The position numbers and the translations under genes were made by a program. A stretch of 64,000 nucleotides of DNA from Azorinus chamasolen (Eukaryota > Mollusca > Bivalvia > Cardiida > Solecurtidae): the NCBI GenBank assembly GCA_963576725.1, contig OY755244.1, positions 36,592,109-36,656,108 on the forward strand. The letters are read 5' to 3'. Within the stretch, counting starts at the first letter, position 1, and every line of letters begins with the position of its first letter. The notes beneath the pieces were generated by a model. The model made no database searches. It worked only from the letters and a program-made list of their open reading frames with translations, and was not told where the DNA came from. Positions 44,751 to 56,176 of the stretch are shown here, in pieces.

Positions 44751-45419
44751 TAGCAGGTCTATAAAATTAAATCGCCGACCGGGTTCACTTTGTTTGGGGC
44801 GGAATAAAGCTAGAAATTTATCAAATGTGAAACATTTTTGTTATGTCTAGATCTAGATCTACGTTATTATTGATTTATAACAATGTAGTTTTTTTCTAAA
44901 TAGCAACGTAATAAAGCAATTGTTGCAACTTGACAACTCAAAAATGAAGAGTTGGTGATCGAGACCGCTGAATGCCTTCCACCAAAATGACGTTTAAGGT
45001 GTTGTAAGGTATAGGCCTAATCCCGATACCTGGCCAATGTCTTATTCTGCTCCGATGTTGCGAATGTTGTTAAAGTGCTCGTGCACGTACCAATTAGCCC
45101 CCAAACTCCCGCTTTTACAAAGACAATCATCGCCTTATTCGATTCAGATTTTATTATGCACATGCATTACACGTACCTGTAAATTACAGTCTAGCAGCCT
45201 CGTTCCAACGCCCATTTTTTGAATAATATAAAACCGTCATTTTGACGTCATCCAAATGACGTCAGAATGGCGCCGTTTAACCGTTCTCATGCTGAAAAAT
45301 AGTGTCCTCATTGACTGTAACAGAAGAATCCGGTAAAGAAGAACGGCACAGTAAGGCATTTATTTGATATAAGTAAAGTCTTGCTAATATGACAACATAG
45401 TTTATTAATATAGGAATCT
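44751..45419. other. Stretch with no gene
   Basis: No gene. 45278-45419 resembles 3225-3366 (AGTAAGACATTTATTTGATA), an unnamed dispersed repeat that lies left of a T1 copy in both places. Confidence 0.5.
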
Positions 45420-45661
45420 GAAGGTGGTTCTATATTTATTACAAAGTTCGATACCTACTGAATATTCATGGACAAAATAGTTATAACCAAATTTGGAAGG
45501 TGGAAAACTGTAGCCATTTTAGAAAGTAAAGAAACAGATCTTTCAAATTCCATTAGCAAACAGAGCAGACCCTGATCAGACGGCTCCTATAGGAGCCATC
45601 TGATCTGGGACTACTCTGTTTGAAAATGCGTGAAAACATGTTTATATTAAGGAAAGAGTAA
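45420..45661. mobile_element. T1 MITE
   Basis: Hairpin GCAAACAGAGCAGACCCTG with tip GGCTCCTATAGGAGCC. The right end AGGAAAGAGTAAA is worn. Confidence 0.8.
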
Positions 45662-45956
45662 ATGTGACACACTCTACCTGCAACGCGTTTTGTACATAAC
45701 TCAAGAGTACATTAATCATTATGTTTGTTTGCTGAAAAGAAGTAATCAATCAAATGAAAATAAAACTTTGAAATGGACGACACCGATGTTATTTATTGAT
45801 GAATTAGTGTTTATTCAAGTTGCATTTTGAGTTTTGTAACTGTTTGATATAGGCCGATAATATTTTACTGTGCAACAAAAACTAACAAGTATTGACGAAA
45901 ACGGATATTTTGTATCACAGGGGCAACGTCAAATTGACAATATTCATAAGAATGAT

Positions 45957-46152
45957 TTAACCCTTTCGCTGCCAATGCCGGATCTGTGATTACCTATGCA
46001 AACAGTTTGGATCCAGATGAGACGCCGAGTAACTCGACGTCTCATCAGGATCCAAGCGGTTTTTACTGTTACTATGTTTTTGAAACAAAAATCAAGAAAA
46101 TCAAAAGAATGAATTTGTAGCAGACGACAGAGTTTGGCAGCGAAAGAGTTAA
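45957..46152. mobile_element. T3 MITE, complete
   Basis: TTAACCCTTTCGCTGCC to GGCAGCGAAAGAGTTAA. Hairpin tip GCCGAGTAACTCG. Confidence 0.9.
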
Positions 46153-46214
46153 TTAACATAACATAATTCCCATGTTTTATGATGTTATTGAAAATATTGT
46201 TTGGACTTTCACTT

Positions 46215-46394
46215 GAACTATTTCGCTGCCAATGTCACATCTGTGATTACCAATGCAAACAGTTTGGATCCAGATGAGACGCCGAGTAACTCGGCGTCTC
46301 ATCAGGATCCAAACTGTTTGTTACTGTGACTGTTTCTTGAAACAAAAATGAAAATAAATAAAAATGGGGAAATGTAGCAGACAACAAAGTTAAT
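46215..46394. mobile_element. T3 MITE
   Basis: CTATTTCGCTGCCAATG to GCAGACAACAAAGTTAA, a near copy of the previous element about 60 bp away. Confidence 0.85.
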
Positions 46395-46464
46395 GCGGGG
46401 TAACACTAATGAAGAAAGTTTGCTATGGGGGCTTTCTATATAACTTTTATCTTGCACTAAGCTA

Positions 46465-46686
46465 CAGTAGTACAACGATCAGATGGCGTTGTCGTATGTA
46501 AACACAGAAAATAAACGATAAATTAAACTGCGACATAGTGTATAGGTTAATACAGTTGACAACATAACCACTACACCACTGCTTCCTATCCTAATATATA
46601 CATACCACATTTGTAATTATCGTAAATTTTCTGTGTTTACATACACACTGTTTTGTAAACAACGCCATCTGATCGTTGTACTACTG
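46465..46686. mobile_element. A5 inverted-repeat element, second copy, inside an A2 remnant
   Basis: TA-CAGTAGTACAACGATC to its complement. It sits after GCACTAAGC, the A2 arm, at a TA (A2 remnant 46400-46464). It keeps the A-box-like core on the minus strand. Confidence 0.8.
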
Positions 46687-46899
46687 TAGCACGTTTTTTG
46701 TTTTGTTTTTTGTTGTTGTTGTTTTTAAATTAGACTTCTTTGAATGATAGTATTAGCGAATTCATACATAGTGATTAGGAAAGCAAGGTAAGCCCTGATC
46801 AAAATACTCTCGGGAGTCTTTTGATCATGATCATCAGCTGTACTATTTTCTGCGAAATTAGATTCTTAACACGATACAGTTTGTGAGTGTCTATTCAAA

Positions 46900-47096
46900 C
46901 ACCCTTAGTCTGCTTTGAAAATGACGTCTGCCTAAGCTCCGAGATGTTGCCGTTTTCACTTCCGATTCGTTCTAGATGAAAGCTTTTGAGATACTATTGA
47001 CCCAGTGTCAAACAGCTTGGATCCTGATGAGACGCCGAGTTACTCGGCGTCTCATCTGGATCCAAGCTATTTGCAAATGTCAGCTAGGTCGCGCAT
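46900..47096. mobile_element. T3 MITE
   Basis: Hairpin CAGCTTGGATCCTGATGAG with tip GCCGAGTTACTCGGC. Outer ends unclear. Confidence 0.75.
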
Positions 47097-47149
47097 AACA
47101 ATAAAAAAAAAGACAAAATCTCCTTTGTTCTCAGTGTCACATAACCATC

Positions 47150-47227
47150 AATCCGTGTGAGCGGAAAGACGGACGTACGGACGGACAACGTCAAAACTAT
47201 ATCCCTCCGCCTTTGTCGGGGGGAAAT
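47150..47227. mobile_element. Pearl-like 3' fragment
   Basis: GACGGACGTACGGACGGAC followed by a CCCTCCGCCTTTGTCGGGGGG hairpin. Confidence 0.65.
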
Positions 47228-48189
47228 ATTCTCTAAAGTTAGACTTGTACACATGATTTTACATGTTGATTTATCATTTGCATAGCATTGATAATACTGA
47301 TTTGTTACTGGTTGTTTTCTGACTAACACAACTTTGAATGAGCAAGTATGATGCAAAACACGTTGGTAAACACTAAACACTTATATAGCAGACGTTTCCT
47401 TCTGGGTTTTTTAAATTTCGATTGAAGTGTTTCAAATGTGTTTTGTCAATACCTATCTAATATACATGTACTAAGCATTGATCTAAAAGGAATTAAGGGT
47501 AAATCGGAGCTTCATCGAATAAGTCCGTTGATTTACGTAGTTTTCAGTCTAGGTCGGCGGTTTTCCAAAGAGGCGTCGATCATATTTACCTGACTGCATA
47601 TATACCGTGACAAAATAGGCAATAAACATTCTTTTCAGTATATGAAGGATGCATATACAACTCTTGAGTATTTAATAAAACGAAAATTGGGCAGAACATT
47701 GCTTTAAGAATGTTCATGACATCAAACTCTGACGTCTGAATTTAACAATAGACACAGAATGTGCTCACATAGCATTTGATTTTTTCTGTACATATACTAA
47801 TTTACAATTTACAACTAAATGTTATAAAAGAGAAAGAGGTGAAGTGATAGGTGCGGAAAAATCGATTTCTGAAAGGTAATTTATGTCATAAAGCCAGCTA
47901 CTATTTTTAATGTTCTCATTAATATTCATGAGTATGCAAATAAGGTAATTTAAAAAAGAACATGTTAGAAATAAAAGCAAAATTTTTAACCTTCCATTTG
48001 GTACCAGTTTTATAGGTTTAGGTAAAAACTGGTTGCGGTATGGGCAACATTGCAGGTATGGGTCATCGTTACGAAAACTGGGGTGGGGGTGCCATGGAAA
48101 TGGTTAAACTACACATAGCCTAAAAGAATTTAAACTTCAGTACATTCGATTCTGATTCAGGATACTTTTCTGAACATTTTGGTACCCAT
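47228..48189. other. Stretch with no gene
   Basis: Nothing recognised. An inverted pair GGTACCAGTTTTATAGG and AAAACTGGTTGCGG lies near 48000-48035. Confidence 0.45.
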
Positions 48190-48300
48190 GAAAAACGTGT
48201 AGAGGGTGCATGGCAGAGCCCATTGGCTCCCAGAGTATAAAGAGTGGTCCCAGTATAGGGTTTGGTGGAGAGAGAAAAAAGGAACTATCCTTGAAAATGT
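48190..48300. mobile_element. F2 repeat, right half
   Basis: AAAGAGTGGTCCCAGTATAGG, GGTTTGGTGGAGAG and the tail GAACTATCCTTGAAAATG match the F2 copies at 58107 and 62680. Confidence 0.65.
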
Positions 48301-48510
48301 TTAAATTTACGTAACAACTATCTTATATGGACTTCTGCATGCTTCGATATGAAGAACCGAGACCAAAACACTTAACACACAAAATAACTGCTTTTAAGGG
48401 AAGCAACTTCTATATATACATTTGAGTGTGTTGAAGTCTGAATGCTCTCCCTTCCACAACAAAAAAGAAGACTCAGCATGTCACCAGACTGAATGCTGCT
48501 TCATCACATA

Positions 48511-48715
48511 CAGTAACACCCCTCTAATGCGACCACTTAATGATTAAACACGGTAGTCTTTATAAACAGGTGGTTGCTCAATGCAAGACAAAAGTAATGC
48601 AGAAAGCTCCACTAGGAGCTTTCTGCATTACTTTTGTCCTGCATTAAGCTACCACCTGAATCTAACACCTAGAATTATACCTCGTTTAGGCGGTCGCATT
48701 AGCGGGGTTTCACTG
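48511..48715. mobile_element. A2 MITE, complete
   Basis: CAGTAACACCCCTCTAATGCG to GGGGTTTCACTG. Tip AGCTCCACTAGGAGCT. Confidence 0.9.
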
Positions 48716-48724
48716 TATATGTTA

Positions 48725-48932
48725 CAGTAATTCTAGCTATTACAGCCACTCAAAAGTAGTAATACTGGATTTTAAAAAAACCAACAGTTGTCAGCTTAAT
48801 ACAGAACAAAACTTATACAGAAAGCTCTCATAGGAGCTTTCTGTATTAATTTTGCCCTGCATTACGCAACCACCTGCTTTTACAGACGCATATGTTAATA
48901 AATTACGTGGTCGCATTAGCCAGACCTTGCTG
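48725..48932. mobile_element. A2 MITE, diverged
   Basis: CAGTAATTCTAGC to CAGACCTTGCTG. Arms CAGAAAGCTCTCATAGGAGC are still paired. Confidence 0.75.
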
Positions 48933-49048
48933 TATTTGTTCTTAGTCTCGTATAGACTCGGTGGTTCTAACCAGGTGTTCTGTGCACGTAATGTTCAATG
49001 CTATGTGTTCCTTGTACAGAAACATGTAAGGTCTACCTTCACATGTAA

Positions 49049-49290
49049 TTAACCCTTTCCCTGTTCTGTATATAGGCCATATTTAAATACCTATTCATTA
49101 ACAAAATAGTTATAAAGAAATATGGAAGGTGGAAATTGTAGCCATTTTAGAAAGTAAAGAAACATATCTATCATTTTTTATTAGCAAACAGAGCAGACCC
49201 TGATCAGACGGCTCCTCTAGGAGTCGTCTGATCTGGGTCTTCTCTGTTTGCAGAGGCGTGAAAACATGTTTATATGAGGGAAAGGGTTAA
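49049..49290. mobile_element. T1 MITE, complete
   Basis: TTAACCCTTTCCCTGTTC to GAGGGAAAGGGTTAA. Tip GGCTCCTCTAGGAGTC. Confidence 0.92.
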
Positions 49291-49316
49291 CTGAACGCTG
49301 CAATATGAATAAAATG

Positions 49317-49521
49317 CAGTAGAATCTGTCTTAAGTGACCATCAAAAAGAGGTATAATTATGGTCCCATAAGGCAGGTGGTAGCTTAATGCAGTTGGAAG
49401 TAATGCAGAAAGCTTTTTATTGGAACTCCCTGTATTATATTTGCCCTGCATTAAGCAACCATCCGCTTTTTAAGACTTCAATAAATAAATAGTCGCTTAA
49501 GACAGTTTGAACTTTCTACTG
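49317..49521. mobile_element. A2 MITE
   Basis: CAGTAGAATCTGTCTTAAG to TCTACTG; the hairpin is mismatched at the tip. Confidence 0.75.
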
Positions 49522-49592
49522 GACTGTTAAAACGAAGTAAAACCCCAATACAAAATGGCACACACTCCTATACACTGGTATTATATGTCGTA

Positions 49593-49973
49593 CAGTAAAA
49601 CCTCTCTATAACGGCCACTAAATTGATTTAATTAGTTGGTATTTAGGGCAGGTAGCTGCTTAAAGCAATGTGAAAGTAAAACAAAACGCTCCTACAGGAG
49701 TGTTCTATTTTACTTTCACCTTGCTTTAAGCAGCCACCTGCCTTTAACACTACAGTGAAGCTCACTTATAACGAACTTGGATATAAGGAAATTTTGCATA
49801 TAGCAAAACAAAATTTATTTCCCCTAGCTAATTAACTTATAGTAAAATGGACCTGATATAACGAAATTTTGATATAACGAAAGAAATCAAAGGGTCCCGA
49901 GGACTTAGTTATAAATGAGCTTCACTGTAAATACTTGATGTAATTTGGTGGCCGTTATAGAGAGGTTTTACTG
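49593..49973. mobile_element. A1 MITE carrying an A4 insertion
   Basis: CAGTAAAACCTCTCTATAACG to GAGGTTTTACTG with TA flanks. A4 lies in the right arm between CTTTAACAC and AATACTTGATG. Confidence 0.9.
49753..49927. mobile_element. A4 MITE nested in A1
   Basis: CAGTGAAGCTCACTTATAACG to GAGCTTCACTG. TA is duplicated on both sides (49751-49752, 49928-49929), and the A1 sequence continues across it. Confidence 0.92.
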
Positions 49974-50065
49974 TATTCCGCTACATGAACGCATTGTAGA
50001 AATCGGTAAAATTATGTGTATGAAACCACTGGCTCTAGATCTAATGACACATATATGTTAATACA

Positions 50066-50196
50066 TTAACATTTAGCCTGCTAGAATGTCAAACAGTTTG
50101 GATCCTGATGAGACGCCGAGTTACTCGGCGTTTCATCTGGATCCAAACTGTTTGCAAATGTATACACCCATCCTCCCATAGCACGCTAAAGGTTAA
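50066..50196. mobile_element. T3 MITE, short form
   Basis: TTAACATTTAGCCTGC to GCACGCTAAAGGTTAA, 131 bp. Hairpin tip GCCGAGTTACTCGGC. Confidence 0.85.
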
Positions 50197-50255
50197 TGTG
50201 ATAAGTGTTATAAATATTTTCGATCTAGTGCCAGCGACTGGAACCGAACTGAATA

Positions 50256-50448
50256 CAGTAGAACCCATCAAAAGCGACCACTTAATGAATAAACATGGGT
50301 GTCGTTATAAGCAGGCGGTTGCTTAATGCAGGACAAAAGTAATGCTGAAAGCTCTATGCATTACTTTTGTCCTGCAGTAAGCTACCACCTGCCTCTACCA
50401 CCCAGAATTATACCTCTTTTAGGTTGTCGCATTAGAGAGGGTTTACTG
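50256..50448. mobile_element. A2 MITE
   Basis: CAGTAGAACCCATC to GGGTTTACTG with TA flanks. The tip is shortened to GAAAGCTCTATGC. T1-like end sequence (ATTCATGGAGGAAGGGTTAA) follows. Confidence 0.85.
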
Positions 50449-50559
50449 TATTCATGGAGGAAGGGTTAATCAAACAATCTGGTGACGATTTGCTTAAGTC
50501 CACTGATCGTATATAGGTACCCGTAACATGTTATGTTCATAACAGTTTGGTTTATAATA

Positions 50560-51128
50560 TGTCACTGTTCACCAATGCCAAGAACGCTGTTGAAAGCGCA
50601 CCGAGATTTGAATTTAAGCTGTAACTCATCTAGAATTAGCTTTATACCAAATATAAAGTTCATATCTCAAACTACTTCCAAAACAGGTCAGGAAAATTGA
50701 AAATTTGACGAAAAATGTCAAGTCCAAGGGTCATAACTCTAGCAAAATTTATTCCACCGGACTGAGATTCGAACTTAAGCTGTTACTCATTTTTATTTAG
50801 CTTTATACCAAATATAAAGTTGATATCTCAAGCTACTTCCAAACAAGTTCGGACAATTGAAAATTTGACGAAAAAGTCTAACAAAATTATTCCATCGGAC
50901 TGAGATTTGAACTTAAGCTGTAACTCATCAATATTTAGCTTTATATAAACTTAATGTAAACTTAATATAAACTTAATTATTTAATATCTCAAACCACTTC
51001 CAAAAAAATCCGGACAACTGACTGATTACGGAATGACAGACGGAAAGATAGACGGTCAGAGCGACGGACAGACAGACGCAACTAAAAACTATAGTCCCAT
51101 TCGACTTCGTCGTTAGGGGACTAATAAC
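50560..51128. mobile_element. Pearl-like element
   Basis: Three units of about 130 bp (CGGACTGAGATTCGAACTTAAG, then TTTATACCAAATATAAAG), then GACAGACGGAAAGATAGACGG, and an end AGTCCCATTCGAC to AGGGGACTAATAAC. Confidence 0.7.
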
Positions 51129-51150
51129 AGCCATGTCAATCCGGTGGAAT

Positions 51151-51400
51151 TTAACCCTTTCCCTGTTCTATGTTTATTACAAACTTCATTACCTACTGAA
51201 TAGTCATGGACAAAATAGTGATAATGAAATATGGAAGATGGAATATTGCAGCCAATTTAGAGAGTGAAAAACCAGATCTGTCAAATTCCATAAGCAAACA
51301 GAGCAGACCCTGATCAGACGGCTCCTCTTGGAGCCGTCTGATCTGGGTCTACTCTGTTTGCAGATGCGTGAAAACACGTTTATATGAGGGAAAGGGTTAA
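51151..51400. mobile_element. T1 MITE, complete
   Basis: TTAACCCTTTCCCTGTTC to GAGGGAAAGGGTTAA, 250 bp. A good reference copy, tip GGCTCCTCTTGGAGCC. Confidence 0.93.
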
Positions 51401-51404
51401 CACG

Positions 51405-51860
51405 ATAACAACCGTTTCAGTTTCACTCTTGGTCCTATTTAATCAACAACCATTCAGTCGACGGCCCTTGTACATGTAACACAACTGATTCAGTTTCACT
51501 CTTGGTCCTATTTAAACAATAACCATTCAGTAGACGACCCTTGTACATGTAACAGAACAACTGATTCAGTTTCACTCTTGATCCTATTTAAACAACAACC
51601 ATTCAGTTGACGGCCCTTGCACATGCAACAGAACAACTGATTCAGCTATTTAAACAACAACCAATCAGTCGACGATCTTTGTAAATGTAACACAACTATT
51701 TATCTCAATATACGTATGTCCTATTTAAACAACGACCATTCAGTCGACGACCCTTGTACATGTAACTCAACAACTGATTCAGCTGTTTAAACAACAATCA
51801 TTCAGTAGACGGCCCTTGTACATGTAACACAGTAACTGTTTTATTTCATCCCTTGGTCTT
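51405..51860. repeat. About 80-bp minisatellite, six units
   Basis: Units read TTCAGTTTCACTCTTGGTCC, TATTTAAACAACAACCATTC, AGTCGACGGCCCTTGTACAT. Later units are shortened. Confidence 0.85.
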
Positions 51861-51895
51861 CTTTAAACAGTAGCCATTTAAGTCTGATGGCGCTA

Positions 51896-52119
51896 TTAAA
51901 CCATTCCTTAGACTATTCTAGACCCAGCTTCGTTAAAAAATCTACCGAAAAGGACCATTTACTAGAGTAAAGGAAACGTTTAGAATTATGTAGTTTTGAA
52001 AACATTGTGATAAATAGAGCATTTGCTCCTATGGAGCAAATGCACTATTTACAACAATGGTTTCAAAAAGTGAAATTTACAGAGGCGTCAAAAGGCGTCA
52101 GCAGAAGGGAATGAGTTAA
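51896..52119. mobile_element. T2 MITE
   Basis: TTAAACCATTCCTTAG to AGGGAATGAGTTAA. Tip TTGCTCCTATGGAGCAA. Confidence 0.85.
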
Positions 52120-52600
52120 TACAGCAACTTTATCTTCTCAACATCGGACTGTCTTTATACAACAGCCACTTTAGTACGACACCATCAATACCTATTGCAG
52201 CCAGTTGCAGTTTCTGTTCTATTAGTAAGAATAATTGTAACAAATCCAAATGTTATTAAAAAGCTATGCTTTATTGGTCAAGGGAAGTTTCTTGAATTGT
52301 TTTTGTTTATTTGTTTGTTTGTAATGATTAACGTCCGTATCTGCTCACTATGGACACCTAAGAGAGAGGACAAAAAAAACTACACAGTACATGATCGATA
52401 ACTTTTGTAGCAAAGTCAAAATGTTGGAAAGTATGTGTGCTTCAAGACATCTGAGAAAACTAATTTCCTTTCTAACATCCAAACATTCAGTTGCCAAAGA
52501 CAAGGAAATCGTAAGTCTAAAAGCAATCAATGAACATGATATTAAACCTTTATCCGATAACTCTTCATGTCAGTAAGGATGCCATTATGAATATTAACCA
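52120..52600. other. Stretch with no recognised gene
   Basis: Two short frames overlap on opposite strands at 52348-52576; neither shows a domain. Confidence 0.4.
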
Positions 52601-52629
52601 TAAGCATTTTACACCATTACACCATAATT

Positions 52630-52843
52630 ACACTCACTTTTTCTGGCAAACAGGGTAGACCCAGATCAGACGGCTCATGTAGGAGCCGTCTGGTCAGGGT
52701 CTGCTCTGTTTGCTAATGATATGATAATACAGTTTCTGCCATGGCCAAATAGTCCCGTGTCCTTGTGCTATTGTAACAATTAATGTAATTAATAGTCACG
52801 GTGTCATTATTTATTACGCGCATGTTCATGGAGTAAAGTGTTA
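52630..52843. mobile_element. T1 MITE
   Basis: Hairpin GCAAACAGGGTAGACCCAG with tip GGCTCATGTAGGAGCC, right flank GTGTCATTATTTATTACG. Left end indistinct. Confidence 0.8.
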
Positions 52844-52849
52844 CTTGGT

Positions 52850-53258
52850 ATACATGCATTTGCAAATAAAGAAGACCCAGATCAGAATTTATGAACCATA
52901 TTCTCTGCTTATGGACTATACATAGGCCTGATTCTACAGTTCCTATTAAGATAAAAACAACCTACAGTAAAACCTCTCTTTAATGGCCATTAAATTACAT
53001 CAAATATTTTGTGTGAAAGGCAGGTGGATGCTTAAAACAATGTGAAAGTAAAACAGAACGCTCCTATAGCAGCGTTCTGTTTTACTTTCACCTTGCTTTA
53101 TGCGGCCACCTGTCCTAAATAGTAAATAATTAACTCAAATTAGTGTCCGTTGTAGAGAGGTTTTACTGTATATCCATGCGGTATTATAAAAGTTCAAATA
53201 ACAAATAATAATGACGTCATTATGTCTTATATGAATATACACCAGGTGAAGGGTTGAT
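52850..53258. mobile_element. T1 MITE interrupted by A1
   Basis: GCAAATAAAGAAGACCCAG to TTCTACAGTTCC, then after the A1 copy AATGACGTCATTATGTC and GGTGAAGGGTTGA. Confidence 0.65.
52965..53168. mobile_element. A1 MITE nested in T1
   Basis: TA-CAGTAAAACCTCTC to GAGGTTTTACTG-TA, tip CGCTCCTATAGCAGCG (one mismatch from the common tip). Confidence 0.9.
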
Positions 53259-53279
53259 TCCATCCTAATGTTTAGATGC

Positions 53280-54735
53280 CTAATATTGAGCAAATGCTCT
53301 ATTTATCACCATGGTTTAACAAGAGTACCGCATACGGTACATAATACGCCCACTTGCAAACTTTCTCTGATTCAACATGCCATATAAGTGTTGACATTTT
53401 CTAATCTGTGCTTCAGATCTTAATTTCCATATTAAGGTGATACTATTTTTTTAAAAAATGAAGTGAATATCTTATTAAATAAAAAAGTTACAGCTTATCC
53501 TCATTTTTGCAGATTTTTGTAAAGTGCAACGGGCATAACTCTGTAAAGAGAAACTGAATGAACCTCAAAATAAACTCAGCTTCAAATTTTGTTGCTTAAA
53601 ACATTTTGTGTTAAGTTTCATTTATATCATTTTAATAGTATTCCCAGAAAACAACAGACAAATTAAAAGTTGACCGACAAACAAAGCAACAAACACACAA
53701 AGTTCAAGGACCATAACTTTAGAATATAATGACATATCAAAACCCCCGCAATATATGTGAAAATTCACATTAAGGTTTAACCATATAAAAAAAATTGAAG
53801 TAAATATCATTTCAAATGAAAAAGTTATGGCCATCCTCAGATTTGCATAGATTTGCATTTTTTAAGTGCAAGGGCCATAACTCCGAAACAACAAATCAAA
53901 TGATCCCCAGAATCGACTTAGCTTCAGATCTTGATGCATTAAACATGTGTATGAAGTTTCATTAATATCTGTCAAACAGTTTTTCCAGAAAACAGCGGAC
54001 AAACTACATGCATACATTTGCATTATTTTTTAAGTAAAAGAGCCATAACTCCAAAACGACAAATCAAATAAACCTCAAAATCAACTCAGCATCAGATCTT
54101 GATGCATTAACCATTTTTGTGAAGTTTCATTAATATCTCTCAAATAATTTTCCCAGAAAACAGTGGACAATTTATTTGTATGTATTTGCATTATTTTGTA
54201 AGAACAAGGGCCATAACTCTGAAATGAAAAATCAAATGATCCTCAGAATCAATTCAGTTTCAGATCTTGATGCATTAAACATTTGTGTGAAGTTTCATTA
54301 ATATCTCTAAAATAATTTTCCCAAAAAACAGCGGACAAACTATTTGCATATTTTTTAAGGACAAGGGCCATAACTCTAAAATGAAAAATCAAATGAAACT
54401 CAGAATCAACTTGGCTTCAGATCTTGATGCATTAAACATTTGTGTGAAGTTTCATTAATATCTGTCAAATAGTTTTCCCAGAAAACAGCGGACAAACAAA
54501 ATGTTGACGGACGGACGAACGAACGAACGAACGAACGAACAAACGAACGAACGAACGGACGGACGGACGGACGGACGGACGGACGGACGGACAGGGCCAC
54601 GACAATATACGACCACCTTTATTAGGTGGGCGTATAAAAACTACACAAATCTAAAGGTTTCCCTTTCTCTAGTAAATACTCCTTTTAGGTAGCTTTATTC
54701 AAAGATGTTGGGTTTAAAAAAAGCTTATGATGGAA
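53280..54735. mobile_element. T2 MITE split by a pearl-like element
   Basis: GAGCAAATGCTCTATTTATC up to 53319 and ACTACACAAATCTAAAGG to GATGGAATGG after 54640 are the right half of one T2. The left arm is lost. Confidence 0.7.
53320..54640. mobile_element. Pearl-like element, 1.3 kb
   Basis: CAAGAGTACCGCATACGGTAC start, seven to eight units of about 130 bp (AGGGCCATAACTC, TTCAGATCTTGATGCATTAA), (GAAC)n then (GGAC)n, and the end hairpin CCACCTTTATTAGGTGG with GCGTATAAAAA. Close relative of 27934-28580. Confidence 0.85.
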
Positions 54736-55057
54736 TGGATGAAATATCTTCATGCATTTGGTGGATGTATGTGCTGCGAAATAATGCTGAAATATACTCC
54801 ACAATCCACCTATCGCTGTCTAGCATAACAATTTTTCTGGGGGCATGCCCTAGAACCTCACACGCCACGGTGTTTATATGTATCCAATCACTAACAGTGT
54901 TACAGAGTTATCGCTATTTCAATTTGGACATTGATTGACCGCTATAGCAACAGTTGCTGTAAAATAAAAGTCAAATACTAAGGAAGTTCGGTTATATAAA
55001 ACAAACTTCGCATTAAACTCGGTTATTCTTTGAACGCTTTTTTTTGACGAATAACCC
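54736..55057. other. Stretch with no gene
   Basis: Nothing recognised; may include the 5' part of the mariner element that follows. Confidence 0.4.
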
Positions 55058-55640
55058 GTGTTTATAGGTCTAGACGGTTCGCAGATGGAAAAGAAATATG
55101 AGTGTGGCATAGTGTCTGTTGAAAATGCCCCGAAATCAAGATCGCCAAAGCAACGTGTGACAAATATATTTAAAAAAAATCTTCAAAATGATGCTCAATG
55201 TCCTGTATGCGCATTGTTGACAGTTCATTTTATTTTAAAGAAAATCTTGAAAGTAAGGAAGATAAGAAAAGTTTTTACAAATGTCAAAGGTGATAAAACT
55301 TGGGTTCATCATTTTCAACTTGTGAGAAAAGGCTGGGAACAAAACACGGACCGCAAAACACGATCAAAGGCCAATAATCGCAAAGCGCAAATTGAGTGCA
55401 AAGAAAGTTTTTTAAGTCATACTTCTCTAGCGAAGGTATGGCAGTACAGATTAAAAAAAGAAGATAAAAGCGTCTTGAAAAACTTACAAAAAACTTACAA
55501 ATATACTATCGGACCCGTCACCCAGTCATGCTCGATTGTTGCGTGATAATGCTCCATTGCGGAGAGAGATACTGTGCTACCACACCACCTTATTCCCTAG
55601 ATCTGGCAACATGCGAGTTTTGCCTTATTTTTACCATGCA
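55058..55640 (+). pseudogene. Mariner-type transposase, decayed
   Basis: The three catalytic regions of a mariner (D,D34D) transposase can be found, each in a different frame. GDKTWVHHF at 55289 is the first Asp block (family form GDETWVHHF). RDNAP at 55542 is the second. PPYSLDLATCEF at 55585 is the third (family form PPYSPDLAPCDF). The frame changes between them are at least two frameshifts, and much of the middle has lost similarity. The element is dead. Inverted repeats were not identified. An A2 remnant starts right after it. Confidence 0.8.
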
Positions 55641-55937
55641 TTAAGCTACCGCCTGCCTAACAGATCCATATCTAAACTTCATTTTTATGGCCACTTAACC
55701 CATTCCCTCATATTGACGACTTTTGACGACTCTCTAAATGTCACTTTGTGAAACCATTGTGGTAAATAGAGCATTTGCTCCTATAGGAGCAAATGCTCTA
55801 TTTATCACAATGGTTTCAAACTACAAAATTCTAAAAATTTCCTTTTCTCTAGTTAATGCTCCTTTTCGGTAGATTTATTCAAAGAGGTTGTATCTAAAAA
55901 TAGCTTATGAGGGAATGGGTCAAGACAGGTTCTACTG
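55630..55937. mobile_element. A2 MITE right half carrying a T2 insertion
   Basis: GCATTAAGCTACCGCCTGCC to GGCCACTTAA, then after T2, GACAGGTTCTACTG. The junction restores GGTCGCTTAAGACAG of other A2 copies. Confidence 0.8.
55695..55922. mobile_element. T2 MITE at a TTAA inside A2
   Basis: TTAACCCATTCCCTCATATTG to GAGGGAATGGGTCAA. Tip TTGCTCCTATAGGAGCAA. The target TTAA is seen on the left and mutated to TCAA on the right. Confidence 0.9.
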
Positions 55938-56176
55938 TAAAGAATTCAGTATCACGCGTCAGTTTGATAAATTTGTGATGTCATGAAATGGTTACTGTTT
56001 TATATCCTGATATTTCTTTGCCTACGTATCGTTCTTTAACCGACACCATAGTTCCTTGTTGACTACACTTTGTCTAGACTACCACATTAATTCTTCTAGC
56101 ATCTGCCTTTGGCAAGTTTGAATAATGGTGATATACTATAAACTGGGGGTAATACCCCGTCCGACAAAACAAGATA

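Noticed and set aside
51151..51400. TTAACCC/GGGTTAA ends as telomere-like or chromosome-end repeats
   Set aside because: They occur once per end of a 250-bp element with TTAA target site. They are transposon termini, not TTAGGG arrays.
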